Source: a virus
Virus record (IMG/VR): IMGVR_UViG_3300027833_000022
Location: 1 to 64,000 of that record
Direction: 5' to 3' (one strand)
DNA length: 64,000 nt
A program made the position numbers and the translations under genes. The notes beneath the pieces were generated by a model. It was not told where the DNA came from. It made no database searches and worked only from the letters and a program-made list of their open reading frames with translations. This document shows, in pieces, positions 25,646 to 35,100 of this stretch. Positions within the stretch are counted from its first letter, which is position 1. Each line of letters begins with the position of its first letter.

Positions 25646-26908
25646 CTACTTGAATACCGCAAGAATGATGATTTCATCATTAAATCGACCATTCATCTTA
25701 GTATCGGTAGTAGTCAATGACTTAAATGTCTTTAATGCTTTCGGCTTCGTTATCTTCTTAAATTGTGGTAACACATCATTGGGCTTTCGCAATGTCTTCT
25801 GTGTACTCACCTCTTCGTTGAAGTTTAATAATGTAGTTCCTTTGACTTTAAAACCATCCGCGTCAATTGCTACATATAATCCTAGTTTTCGGTTTTTACA
25901 ATTAAATACCACTGCTGCAACTGCTCCGATTAATCCACTTGGTGCTACACTTGCAATACCATATGAAGAATCATTTGATTTATATTTTAATTTTGAAACT
26001 AACTGATCTGCTGACTTCTGCTTTACCTTACGAGGAGCCTTTGTTGCTTTCTGTTCAATAATAACAATGTCACATGCATCAATTATCTTCTTATGCATCG
26101 CAATAATAGTCTTTAACTGTTTTGGGTTAAAATGTGAATACGCTTCTACTAATTGCTCACATACATCTTGCTCTTTTTCACTTAATTTCTTAAATGCTGC
26201 TGGTTTAGGTATTGCTGCTACTTCTAATAATTCTTCATATACATCATTGTAAAAACTTTTAACAATACGAGCATGATTTGCTTTTGCTTCTGCTACAATC
26301 AATATCGTATGAGGATCAAACTTATCTACTAATGTAGTATCGCGAGTTATTACAAATTCTTCAATTCCATCATCAATACCTTCGCACATTATAGTGGCTG
26401 CTTTACGCATAATATCTTGAATACTTGGTGCTGCAACAGTTACTGACTTTTTCTTATCTTCAATGACTTCTTCGTTGCCTATAATAAGCGAGCCTTCAGC
26501 AACAACGTCAGAAATACCACTAGATACGAATTCACTAACGGGCTTTAGTTCAGATGAAGTGCCTTTCAGATTGCGCCACATTTCTGCATGATTTTCTTGT
26601 AAATCAGGCATGCCAGTAGTTAACAGTTTTGCATAAATTCCAACTTGAACTGGAATATGTGATACTGCCTTTGCTGCTTTGATATCTAATGCGCTATATT
26701 TGTTTTGTTTCATGTATTCGTACACATATCCACGTAAATCTGCCGTCTTTACATTCTGATAATACAATCGTGCAAATGCAGTACGCTCTTTATGAAATTT
26801 ATCACCAGACCATGTTTCTGCCGAAGACCAATCAGGATCTGTGAATCCAGTCTTACGATTAATTTTTGCCCTAGGCTTCTTACGAGGTACTTTGATGCTA
26901 ATTGCCAT
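25646..26908 (-). CDS. Unrecognised 420-aa protein with basic N-terminus
   Basis: Starts at 26908 (MAISIKVPRKKPRAKINRK) with AAAGGAA upstream; the frame from 26950 has no site. Family not recognised. The first 20 residues are strongly basic. Residues about 40-90 contain 'WSGDKFHKERTAFARLYYQN' and resemble a helical DNA- or nucleoprotein-binding segment. The middle is helical, and after a basic linker (KATKAPRKVKQK) the last 130 residues form a probable beta-rich domain (GIASVAPSGLIGAVAAVVFN). It is served by a consensus sigma70 promoter rather than a late one, which suggests an early or middle regulatory or DNA-associated role rather than a virion part. Confidence 0.8.
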   Translation of the reverse strand: MAISIKVPRKKPRAKINRKTGFTDPDWSSAETWSGDKFHKERTAFARLYYQNVKTADLRGYVYEYMKQNKYSALDIKAAKAVSHIPVQVGIYAKLLTTGMPDLQENHAEMWRNLKGTSSELKPVSEFVSSGISDVVAEGSLIIGNEEVIEDKKKSVTVAAPSIQDIMRKAATIMCEGIDDGIEEFVITRDTTLVDKFDPHTILIVAEAKANHARIVKSFYNDVYEELLEVAAIPKPAAFKKLSEKEQDVCEQLVEAYSHFNPKQLKTIIAMHKKIIDACDIVIIEQKATKAPRKVKQKSADQLVSKLKYKSNDSSYGIASVAPSGLIGAVAAVVFNCKNRKLGLYVAIDADGFKVKGTTLLNFNEEVSTQKTLRKPNDVLPQFKKITKPKALKTFKSLTTTDTKMNGRFNDEIIILAVFK

Positions 26909-26941
26909 GTTATAATTTCCTTTCGTGTTTGATTTAAATAT

Positions 26942-26970
26942 ACTATACACTACTTATAGTTTTTTGTCAA
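26942..26970 (-). promoter_or_regulatory. Sigma70-type promoter
   Basis: Minus strand TTGACA (26970-26965), 17-nt spacer, TATAGT (26947-26942). It lies between the 103-aa gene and the 420-aa gene, about 27 nt ahead of the latter's start. Confidence 0.8.
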
Positions 26971-26973
26971 ATA

Positions 26974-27285
26974 TTATAGGGGAACGACTTCATATAAGCG
27001 TTTTTGCTTGATATTCCACTTTTCAACGATAGGATTACCATCATCATCTTCATTAACCACAATATATGCAACGCCTTTCTTAACATTAGCATAACGATAC
27101 CCATGATCAAACGATGATCTCTCTGTTACCCATACTAAATGAGGATATGCATCAAGATACGGGATTTTTGATTCATCTAAGTTCTTAGAAAATTCAAATA
27201 AGTTGTCAGTTGTCTTTTCTCTGAAACAACCTAGAATTGAACTGTCTCCCTTGTCAAAATAAACAGATGAATGTGCAAATGCCAT
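26974..27285 (-). CDS. Small hypothetical protein
   Basis: A 103-aa protein, family not recognised. It is soluble, aromatic-rich and mixed alpha/beta: 'SVYFDKGDSSILGCFREK', then 'YPHLVWVTERSSFDHGYRYANVKKGVAYIVVNEDDDGNP'. The length, GGGAG ribosome site at good spacing and position in an early minus-strand unit (27657-25646) support a real gene. It probably acts early against or within host metabolism, as its neighbours are also small and under a consensus promoter; this is inference from context only. Confidence 0.75.
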   Translation of the reverse strand: MAFAHSSVYFDKGDSSILGCFREKTTDNLFEFSKNLDESKIPYLDAYPHLVWVTERSSFDHGYRYANVKKGVAYIVVNEDDDGNPIVEKWNIKQKRLYEVVPL

Positions 27286-27369
27286 AATTATACTCCCTTT
27301 GTGTTGTATGTCTTACCATCATTGCTTAGAGGAGACATTTAGCGTACTGTAGCGACTGTTTATGCAGTA

Positions 27370-27657
27370 CTACAGTGACAAATATAAACCAGTTTCTTTT
27401 TCAATTAAATCTTGCATCATATCACAGTATATTCCATCATGTGATGCAACTTCTGCGATCTTAACACCCCAAATCTTACTAAATGTAATGTCGTATGTAT
27501 CCATAGAGTTTAAAGCAACCTTAACATGGTTAACTCTCTTACTTCCTCTAATGCGAAAAGAAAGATCATTACCACTAGTGGCTAAATTCTTAGCACCCAT
27601 CATATACAATGCTTTGTTACCGATTTGATTTTTAATAATAGAAGCAACTTGTGACAT
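27370..27657 (-). CDS. Conserved small phage protein
   Basis: A 95-aa protein. The pattern 'MGAKNLATSGNDLSFRIRGSKRVNHVKVALNSMDTYDI' and the end 'DLIEKETGLYLSL' match a small protein family I recall in many unrelated phages, with no known function. In that family the conserved parts are the 'GAKN' turn, the 'N-x-V-K-(I/V)-x-L-N-x-x-D-x-Y-D' strand and the 'F-E-x-x-T-G-L-Y-L-S' end, all visible here. GAGAGA lies upstream of the ATG, and a perfect-consensus sigma70 promoter lies 37 nt upstream, so early high expression is likely. Confidence 0.85.
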   Translation of the reverse strand: MSQVASIIKNQIGNKALYMMGAKNLATSGNDLSFRIRGSKRVNHVKVALNSMDTYDITFSKIWGVKIAEVASHDGIYCDMMQDLIEKETGLYLSL

Positions 27658-27693
27658 AATTTTTCTCTCTTTGATTAATTAACCTACTTAACT

Positions 27694-27722
27694 ATTATAG
27701 CAAGATGCCTTACATTTGTCAA
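27694..27722 (-). promoter_or_regulatory. Perfect-consensus sigma70 promoter
   Basis: Minus strand TTGACA (27722-27717), 17-nt spacer, TATAAT (27699-27694). It drives the early minus-strand unit starting at 27657. It sits back to back with the plus-strand late box at 27743-27750 for gp14. Confidence 0.9.
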
Positions 27723-27742
27723 GTGTTTTTGAAATCTTTTTG

Positions 27743-27750
27743 CATAAATA
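27743..27750 (+). promoter_or_regulatory. T4-type late promoter (CATAAATA) for gp14
   Basis: CATAAATA on the plus strand, 23 nt ahead of the gp14 ATG (27773), with AAGGAG between. Confidence 0.75.
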
Positions 27751-27772
27751 CTCTATATATAAGGAGTAATCT

Positions 27773-28837
27773 ATGCCTCGTTTAAGTCTCTATCGTGCGA
27801 CAAAAACCAATGACTTTAACTTTCATGACAGAACCATCCGAGAACAGTTTGATATCGGTGGCACTGCCATACATGTTCATAAATATCTTGGACCCAAAGA
27901 AACTATCAACAGTGATGACCCAACTGAACCAAACTATGGTTCTGGTCTTGAAATTGATCCCACACTTGGCGTTGAGATTAATCCCGAAGGATTTATTAAT
28001 GAAACTAAGATACAAGACTTGTTGTTTATGGAAAATCGTGATCGTAAATATGATCCAGACGTTTTTGAATTACGTGGTGTATACAACGTAACAGACAATG
28101 ATTTTGACTTAACACAATTTGGTCTATTCTTGACTAATGACACAATGTTTATCACATTTCATACAAATGATATGGTATCAAAAGTTGGTAGAAAATTAAT
28201 GCCGGGTGATGTACTAGAATTACCTCATTTACGAGATGATCTTTTATTAAATCATGACAGAAGTGCTATTAACAAATTTTATGTAGTACAAGATGCGAAC
28301 CGTGGCAGCGAAGGATATAGTCAAACATGGTATAGTCATATTTGGCGTGTAAAAGTAACACCATTGACCGATACACAAGAATATGCAGATATATTAGGAA
28401 CAGCCGATGATCCAGATAGTTTGAAACAAGATTTAAGTTCATATAAAACAGAGATCAATATTTCTAATGCTATCATACAAAGTGCTGAACTTGACGATCC
28501 ATTAGGAATTCCATTAGTTAGTCATTTGTTTGGTGCTACACCTGTTGATAATGAATATGATCATGGTGAAGTATTAGAAAAAGGTGATCAATTTCCACAA
28601 ATGCCAAACGATGGTGAATATTTTATAAGAGAAGATTTCACTCCAAATCGTTTATTCGTTTATCGTGGTAGTAGATGGCAGCGATTGTACGACAATGTAA
28701 CTGATTCTACTTGGTCAGATAAGACATTCAATGCAAGTGGATTTATAGACAACAAAGCAACAACTGTTGTGGACAATAAAGAAGTTCCTGAAAGACAGGC
28801 GCTATCAGATGTAATCAAACCAAAGAGTGATTTTTAA
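27773..28837 (+). CDS. 14: Neck protein gp14-like
   Basis: A 354-aa neck protein that, with gp13, forms the head-tail connector collar. The core 'MPGDVLELPHLRDDLL' and 'INKFYVVQDANRGSEGYSQTWYSHIWRVKVTPLTDTQEY' (residues about 142-205) corresponds to the T4 gp14 segment '[26 protein letters not shown]' and, more closely, to marine T4-like gp14. The N-terminus has 'VHKYLGP' and an 'INPEGFINETKIQDLLFMENRDRKYDPDVFELRGVY' helix. It is longer than T4 gp14 (256). Late box and AAGGAG lie upstream. It is followed after 2 nt by gp15, fitting the conserved 14-15 order. Confidence 0.82.
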   Translation: MPRLSLYRATKTNDFNFHDRTIREQFDIGGTAIHVHKYLGPKETINSDDPTEPNYGSGLEIDPTLGVEINPEGFINETKIQDLLFMENRDRKYDPDVFELRGVYNVTDNDFDLTQFGLFLTNDTMFITFHTNDMVSKVGRKLMPGDVLELPHLRDDLLLNHDRSAINKFYVVQDANRGSEGYSQTWYSHIWRVKVTPLTDTQEYADILGTADDPDSLKQDLSSYKTEINISNAIIQSAELDDPLGIPLVSHLFGATPVDNEYDHGEVLEKGDQFPQMPNDGEYFIREDFTPNRLFVYRGSRWQRLYDNVTDSTWSDKTFNASGFIDNKATTVVDNKEVPERQALSDVIKPKSDF

Positions 28838-28839
28838 TT

Positions 28840-30195
28840 ATGGCACAATATTTTTATGATAGACAAATTCGTCGATATATACAACAGTTCATCAGATTAT
28901 TTGGTGGATTTGATGTACAAATGGGAATCAACGATCAAAAGATGCCCATATACCAAACTGTACCAGTTAGATACGGTGACACAAATCGCATGGCTGCACA
29001 TATTACTCGCGAAAATAGTGAGAATGTAATAAACACTGTTCCATTCATATCTTGTTATGTAACTGCACTTGACATGGCTCCTGAGCGTAGAATGAGCCAA
29101 CAACATATAGATAAAGTACAAGTATATGAAAAACAAATAGATGAGACAACAGGTGAATACACAGGTAACGTAGGTAATAGGTATACAGTAGAGCGACATA
29201 TGCCAGTTCCTTATAACCTAACTATGAATTGTGATATATGGTCATCAAACACAGATCAGAAATTACAATTGCTTGAACAAATAATGGTATTGTTTAATCC
29301 TACGTTGAATATTCATACCACCGACAATCCAATGGATTGGTCGAGTCTTGCATATGTTGAAATGAAGAATTCTCAATGGTCAAGTCGTAGTGTAGGTGCA
29401 AGTGTTGATGATATTATTGATGTTAGCACACTGACATTTGAAATGCCGATATTTATTAATCCCCCTGCAAAATTAAAGCAGCAAAAATTGATTTATACCG
29501 TAATCAATCAATTATATAATTTAGATGATGTTAATTTAGATGCATTTGATGCAAAGGAGTCATTTGATAAATCATCGCTGCAATATGTAACAGTTACATT
29601 AGATGATATGAAAATTAAATTTGATAATAACAAAGCATATTTACTAAATGAGTCTGGTACTAATTTAGATGCCGAAAGTGTACTTCTTGATTGGTCTAAA
29701 TTCCTTACGCCATTCGGTGAATTACGAGAAGGCATTAGTCAGATTCGTATACGAAAATCAAGTGCACCGAATGATATGGATAATGATATTATTGGTAGAC
29801 TTAGTTTTGATAGTCTTAATGTAAATGCACTTAATGTAGATGTTGACACTAGTACATTACCAACAAACACATTGACTGCTATCAATGGAGTATTAGATCC
29901 GTTACAGAATTATCCGGGTGATGGAATGGTAGATGCTGCGGTTATCGGTGCTAGATATATTATTACTAATGATATTCCAAACGGACCAGAATGGTCTGGA
30001 TTAAATGCATATACTAATGACATTATTGAATACAACGGATCAATATGGACAGTATCATTTGATAGTAGTGCAGTAACTACTCAACAATATGTAGATAACA
30101 TTTTGTCAGATGATCAATTGGAATGGACTGGCACTGAATGGATTAATAGTCATGAAGGAATATATAACGCTGGATTCTGGCGACTTTATATATGA
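28840..30195 (+). CDS. 15: Tail sheath terminator gp15
   Basis: A 451-aa protein that caps the completed tail and joins it to the neck. The N-terminus 'QYFYDRQIRRYIQQFIRLFGGFDVQ' parallels T4 gp15 'GYFYNSSFRRYATLMGDLFSNIQI'. 'VPVRYGDTNRMAAHITRENSEN', 'VPYNLTMNCDIWSSNTDQKLQLLEQIMVLFNPTLNI' and 'SSRSVGASVDDIIDVSTLTFEMPIFINPPAK' match the rest of the family core. The extra C-terminal ~180 residues go beyond T4 gp15 (272) and end in an 'IEYNGSIWTVSFDSS' repeat-like surface domain. Its stop is followed by 26 nt before the Nudix gene. Confidence 0.9.
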   Translation: MAQYFYDRQIRRYIQQFIRLFGGFDVQMGINDQKMPIYQTVPVRYGDTNRMAAHITRENSENVINTVPFISCYVTALDMAPERRMSQQHIDKVQVYEKQIDETTGEYTGNVGNRYTVERHMPVPYNLTMNCDIWSSNTDQKLQLLEQIMVLFNPTLNIHTTDNPMDWSSLAYVEMKNSQWSSRSVGASVDDIIDVSTLTFEMPIFINPPAKLKQQKLIYTVINQLYNLDDVNLDAFDAKESFDKSSLQYVTVTLDDMKIKFDNNKAYLLNESGTNLDAESVLLDWSKFLTPFGELREGISQIRIRKSSAPNDMDNDIIGRLSFDSLNVNALNVDVDTSTLPTNTLTAINGVLDPLQNYPGDGMVDAAVIGARYIITNDIPNGPEWSGLNAYTNDIIEYNGSIWTVSFDSSAVTTQQYVDNILSDDQLEWTGTEWINSHEGIYNAGFWRLYI

Positions 30196-30221
30196 TCAAA
30201 CATAATGGTCATGTATAAAGT

Positions 30222-30680
30222 ATGAGTAAGTTACATGCAAGTGGGTGCATATTTTTAAGTATAGACACTGGAAGAGTATTACTGCAACAACGAAGTGAGA
30301 AATCTAGTCATCCGCGTACTTGGGGATTCTTTGGAGGTAAAGGCGAAAACGGAGAACGACCATTAGAAACTTTACTGCGTGAACTTGAAGAAGAAGTTGG
30401 ATTATTACCTGATGTTGAGAAGATATACCCACTAAATAAGTTCATATCACCTGATAATAGATTTGAGTATAATACATTTGCAGTTGCTGTGTTTGAAGAA
30501 TTTATTCCGCAACTTAATAACGAAAGTGATGGATTTTGTTGGGTCAAGATAAGTAACTGGCCTCGTCCTCTACATCCAGGAACTAAGGCACAATTATATA
30601 ATAAAGAGATAATTAAGAAAATTAGAACCATACACGAAACTAGTTCAATGAATGGTTCTAATTGGTTAGATACGCTTTAA
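30222..30680 (+). CDS. Nudix hydrolase
   Basis: A 152-aa Nudix enzyme that hydrolyses nucleoside diphosphate derivatives. The complete Nudix box GX5EX7REUXEEXGU is at residues 39-61: Gly39, Glu45, R53-E54-L55, E57-E58, G60-L61. It is preceded by 'HPRTWGFFGG', as in dNTP- or mRNA-cap-type Nudix proteins. The substrate cannot be read; candidates are oxidised or damaged dNTPs, NAD derivatives or 5'-RNA ends (T4 carries NudE.1). It is last in the gp14-gp15 plus-strand unit and faces the fibre-chaperone gene on the other strand. GTATAAAGTATG has no strong ribosome site. Confidence 0.93.
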   Translation: MSKLHASGCIFLSIDTGRVLLQQRSEKSSHPRTWGFFGGKGENGERPLETLLRELEEEVGLLPDVEKIYPLNKFISPDNRFEYNTFAVAVFEEFIPQLNNESDGFCWVKISNWPRPLHPGTKAQLYNKEIIKKIRTIHETSSMNGSNWLDTL

Positions 30681-30703
30681 TTTGTGAATATTATATATAA
30701 TTG

Positions 30704-31090
30704 TTATGCAGGCTTCGTTGGCATAGTTACATTTATTAAACTTCCATCATCACCAATTTGTGGGTCTGCACCCTCAGTAATGTCACGTAAAGCCTGTCTG
30801 TAATCTACCCATTCTTGACTCATAGTAGGTACATCCTGTCCTGCTCTCCAATCTGTTTGAGCAATAAGTCTATCTCTGTACTGTCTTAACTGTTCCATTG
30901 CGTCTGCTACCTGTGGTACAAAAGTAGGTTCAGATCCATCCGCAGGGAATACAATTTCCCCACATTTATTTCTTTGTTCTGATATCAAAGCAGTATGTGC
31001 TTCTATCGATATTTCTACCGCATCAGATGGTATCACTCTGTTTACCTCAGTGTCGTAAAATCCTGAATTAGATGTTGAATATAAAATCAT
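30704..31090 (-). CDS. Tail fibre assembly chaperone-like protein
   Basis: A 128-aa protein starting at 31090 (MILYSTSNSGFYDTE); its ATG shares a base with the upstream fibre stop (TAATG). The sequence has the N-terminal 'G-F-Y-D' and 'IPSDAVEIS--AHTALI' pattern and the helical C-terminal part 'LRQYRDRLIAQTDWRAGQDVPTMSQEWVDYRQALRDI'. This is the hallmark of the caudoviral tail-fibre assembly family (lambda Tfa/P2 gpG type). Such proteins fold or trimerise the fibre encoded immediately upstream, here the 303-aa fibre, and may remain at its tip. The assignment is strong from motif and position. Confidence 0.88.
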   Translation of the reverse strand: MILYSTSNSGFYDTEVNRVIPSDAVEISIEAHTALISEQRNKCGEIVFPADGSEPTFVPQVADAMEQLRQYRDRLIAQTDWRAGQDVPTMSQEWVDYRQALRDITEGADPQIGDDGSLINVTMPTKPA

Positions 31091-32001
31091 TATGCTAGTC
31101 CCCATGAATAGACCATAACATATGCTGTGCCAACACTGCCACTAACATGTCCTAGTCGGTAAAATACTGTAACTTGTGTATTAGAAGCAGAACCCTTGGT
31201 ACATGCAGTTCCTTCTCTATCACCATTATCAAGAATAGATAAACTAGTACCCATGCAATTAGAGTATGCAGTAGGGAAAGTATGAACTACGCTGGTGTTT
31301 ACATTGTTTGTTCCTGTCAGTGTACATTGAATCATAAAACCATCATCAAACACATGTTTAAAATCAGTTGTAAACCCAGTACCACCTGCTATTGATACAG
31401 CCCTATGAAAGTCTGGTATATCAGTGCCGTTTATTGCAAGTATGCCTGATATGTCAACACCTGTAGATGTGGTTTCAAATTTCTTAGCATTGTCGTAATA
31501 CAATTGCACTTCCGCATCTTCTGTCCCAATTATCATATTTTCAGTTGCGGCAGCATTTGAAACTCTAAACTCGTTACTTGCTAACCATAACGAGCCAGTA
31601 CCAGCATCTTCAATGTAACTGTCAGCTCCATCATGGTAAATCTTTAAGTCATTGCCTGGCAAACCAAAAATAGCCTTGACGTTATCACCAAGCAAGATGT
31701 CTCCCGTTAGTGTACCACCAGATAAGGGCAAAAAATCACCTTCTGATAACGGACCCCATGCTCCATTATTGTAACCTTCGAATTGATTAAGATCAGTGTT
31801 ATGTCTTACCATGCCTACTTCACCCGTAGGTCGTTGCAATGTTGTGCCTGATGGTAAATTTAGTGACGTGTCTATTGGAATAGAGATTTCACCTCCAGTA
31901 CCAGCGCCTAATACAACATCTGTTCCAGTTGCCGAATCAATTCTTGTACCTCCGACACCATCAATATCTAATACTGTCTGATTGCCTATTTTAAAAGCCA
32001 C
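31090..32001 (-). CDS. Short tail fibre
   Basis: A 303-aa fibre. Residues about 45-95 carry 'RPTGEVGMVRHNTDLNQFEGYNNGAWGPL' and 'LPLSGGTLTGDILLGDN', typical phage fibre shaft repeats. Residues about 115-185 carry the 'DLKIYHDGADSYI' and 'GSLWLASNEFRVSNAAA' repeats that are frequent in marine phage fibres. The last 110 residues form a distinct distal domain ('FMIQCTLTGTNN', 'YSNCMGTSLSILDN', ending VMVYSWGLA) resembling the C-terminal receptor-binding domain of short fibres. It is coupled to its chaperone gene by TAATG. A late box lies 70 nt upstream. Confidence 0.85.
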   Translation of the reverse strand: MAFKIGNQTVLDIDGVGGTRIDSATGTDVVLGAGTGGEISIPIDTSLNLPSGTTLQRPTGEVGMVRHNTDLNQFEGYNNGAWGPLSEGDFLPLSGGTLTGDILLGDNVKAIFGLPGNDLKIYHDGADSYIEDAGTGSLWLASNEFRVSNAAATENMIIGTEDAEVQLYYDNAKKFETTSTGVDISGILAINGTDIPDFHRAVSIAGGTGFTTDFKHVFDDGFMIQCTLTGTNNVNTSVVHTFPTAYSNCMGTSLSILDNGDREGTACTKGSASNTQVTVFYRLGHVSGSVGTAYVMVYSWGLA

Positions 32002-32070
32002 GTTGTCTCTCCCTTATTTGTGATATATGAAACATCTATTTGTCTCAATATTAATTTTATTTACTGTTAC

Positions 32071-32078
32071 TATTTATC
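32071..32078 (-). promoter_or_regulatory. T4-type late promoter (GATAAATA)
   Basis: GATAAATA on the minus strand, between the terminator of the giant coiled fibre and the short-fibre start (70 nt). Confidence 0.65.
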
Positions 32079-32123
32079 TTTTTTAAATTATATGCATAGT
32101 TAATGTATTTTATTTAGAGCAAA

Positions 32124-32149
32124 AAAAAGACCCCTTTCGGAGTCTTTTT
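32124..32149 (-). terminator. Rho-independent terminator with GAAA loop
   Basis: On the minus strand, an 11-bp stem AAAAAGACTCC / GGGGTCTTTTT (one T:G wobble) with a GAAA tetraloop and T-run, 45 nt past the 1714-aa fibre stop. Confidence 0.88.
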
Positions 32150-32193
32150 ATCATCTTTATTCGTCTTAGTAATAAATTACTATGTTATAACGA

Positions 32194-35100
32194 TTAAATG
32201 TTGATGTAAGTAGAGATTACTTTAACCGATGCTGTAACAGCACTTGTAGTATAAGTAAGTTCAACGTTGCCTGCATTCATTGCTACAGATGCATCACCCA
32301 TTAATGCAGCGCCGGTGTAAACCATTGCGAATTCAGTGATATATGCTGCTGATCCGTCATGAACAACTAATGCTTCACGAGTCTCGTATTCACCACTTAC
32401 GCTATCACTAACTTGGATAACATACTTAGCAGAACGATACAATGATGAATCAAATGTATCAATAACATCACCACCAGTAGTTGCTGAAACGTTACCAGAC
32501 TGAATAAATGGCTTAACATCTGCTGCTAACTTCTCAGAAGTAACCGCACCTGCTTGAACAGTATAACCAGTTTGATGACCCACAAGAACTGCTTGCGTAC
32601 CAGTTGGTATTGCACCTGCTGTGAATGTAATCGTTTGAGCAACAGAGTTAACAGTGTAGTGAGATGATGGATCTTGAATAACACCACCAACGAATACCAT
32701 TAAGTCTTCTGCTGTACCGATTTCGAAAGTTACTGCGAATGTAGTTGTTACATCATCACCATTCAATGTTTGACGCTGTACATCTGACACTAAAAGACCA
32801 GTAGGATCAACAAGAACCATGCCTGTTCCTTCTGGATTAACTACTGCAATATAGTTAGCAGTTGTATCGTAATTAACTTCTGAACCTGCAAAGTCAGATA
32901 ATTCTAAGAATGACTTCTGTGTATCAACAGTAACAACACCATCTGCGTAAGATACGCGACCTGTTCCTTCTGTGTCAACTACTGAGATTGCTGCGTGTGC
33001 ACGAGCATCAGTGAAGTATAAGTTCGTTGAACCTTCTGCTAAACTATCAGTGTTAGTAGTACTAATAGCAGATGATGAAATTAAACCATCAACGTAAGAC
33101 TTAGATGCTGCATCGGTTGCTGCACTAGGAGTTGCCAAGCCAGAGATGACGTTAGAACCCATGTTTAGTACACCAGACATTGTTGAACCAGATTTTGCAA
33201 CCTTAGTATCAATGTCAGATTGAAGAACAACTTCTGCTGCTAGTGCACGAGTTTCTTCTGTTACTACTGCTGCTGCGTTGGTTGATTCAACACCCATTGC
33301 ACGAGTTCTTTCTGTTACTACTGCTGCTGCGTTAACACCTTCTGCGGTTGTTGCACGAGTTACTTCATCTGAAATATCATTTGCATTATCAGTAATAAGA
33401 GTACTTAGACCACTGTCTGCTGATTGGAATGCTGCAAGCAATTCAGTCAATGAATCCAATGCTACATTATCAGTGTTTGAAGTTATAAAGTCAATCTGTC
33501 CTTGTAAGTTTAAATCTGCTGCTGCACGATCTACAAGTTCAGTTGCTAAACCATTTGTAACCGAAGTCACATTGCCAGTAAGAACAAGTTCTGCTGCAAC
33601 TGCACGATCTCTCTCGGTTACTACTGCTGTTGCGTTAACACCTTCTGCGGTTGTTGCACGAGTTACTTCATCTGAAATATCAGTTGTGAGTACACCTTCT
33701 GCTGCGATAGCGCGATCTGCTTCTGCTTTTAGTGCTGCATCAAGTTTCATGTCTGCACTTGCAAGTGAAGTTGCAGTATCGTGATAGTTTGATGTAGTAG
33801 GAGCAACATATGCACCAGTTACTGATAAACCAGCACCAGACTGTGTGGCAGTGATTTCAGTCAAGTTAGATGCGATATCTGTTGCCAAACCAGACTCTAC
33901 GCCAGTTGCACGAGATACTTCTGTACTAATTGCTGTTGCGTTAACACCTTCTGCTGCACGTGCTGTGCCTGCTTCTGCTGCAATTGCATTAGTTGCAACA
34001 AGTTCTGCTGCAACTGCACGAGTCTTTTCTGCAAAAATTGCTGCATCAAGCTTCATGTCTGCATCAGCTAATGAAACTGCTGAATCATGATGATTAGAAG
34101 TAGTAGGAGCAACATATGCGCCTGTTGATGATAAGCCTGCTCCAGATTGTGAAGCATCTAATTCATTTTGAATTAAAAGATCGGCTGCTGCAAAATCTGA
34201 ACGAACTTGTGTATCATTACCTGATACTGCATTAGTCAATACTAATTCTGCTGCTTCTGCGCGATTTTTTTCTGTTACAATTGCTGTTGCATTAGTAACA
34301 ATTGCTGCTTCGGCTGTATCAAGTTCTGCTTGAATATTACCTAAACCAGATACGCTAGAAGCGTCAAGTTCGTTGATCGCTGCTGTTACAGTTTGTGCGT
34401 CAGTAGACAATACTGCTACGCCCATAGTTGCTTGTAGAGTATCTACGTTGCCTTCTTCTGTAGTCATACGTGTTGCTAGTGCACTTTCTGCTGCAAGAGC
34501 GCGAGTTTCTTCTGATGTAATAGCGGTAGTATTTACACCTTCTGCTAATAATGCGCGAGTTCTTTCTGTACCTACTGCTGTTGTGTTAAGACCTTCTGCT
34601 GCTAGTGCACGAGTTTCTTCTGCTGCAATTGCTGCTGTATTAGACTGAACAGTGGCAAGTGTTGAACTGTCTGCTGCCGTAAATGCTGCCACAATCTCAG
34701 TCAATGAATCCAATGCTGCGCCATCAGTGTTTGTGTTGATGAATGCAATTGCAGTTGCGTTGGTTGCTACGTCAGTAGTCAATACCGACTCTGCTGCTTC
34801 TGCACGAATCTTTTCTGCTGCAATAGCGCCTGCGTTAACAACTTCTGCTGCTTCTGCACGAGTTACTTCTGCTGCTAAATCATTAGTCAATACTAATTCT
34901 GCACTAACTGCTCTTGCATTATTTGTTACAATAGATGCTGCGTTAGTAGCGATATCAGTTGCGTTAGTAGCAATATCGATTGCGTGAGCCGCATCTGCCG
35001 CTGTTGCACGTGTTACTTCGTTATCAACCTTAGTATCTATCAATGCTTCTGCTGCTTCTGCACGAGTTACTTCTGCTGTAATTGCTGCGTCGTTGACTCC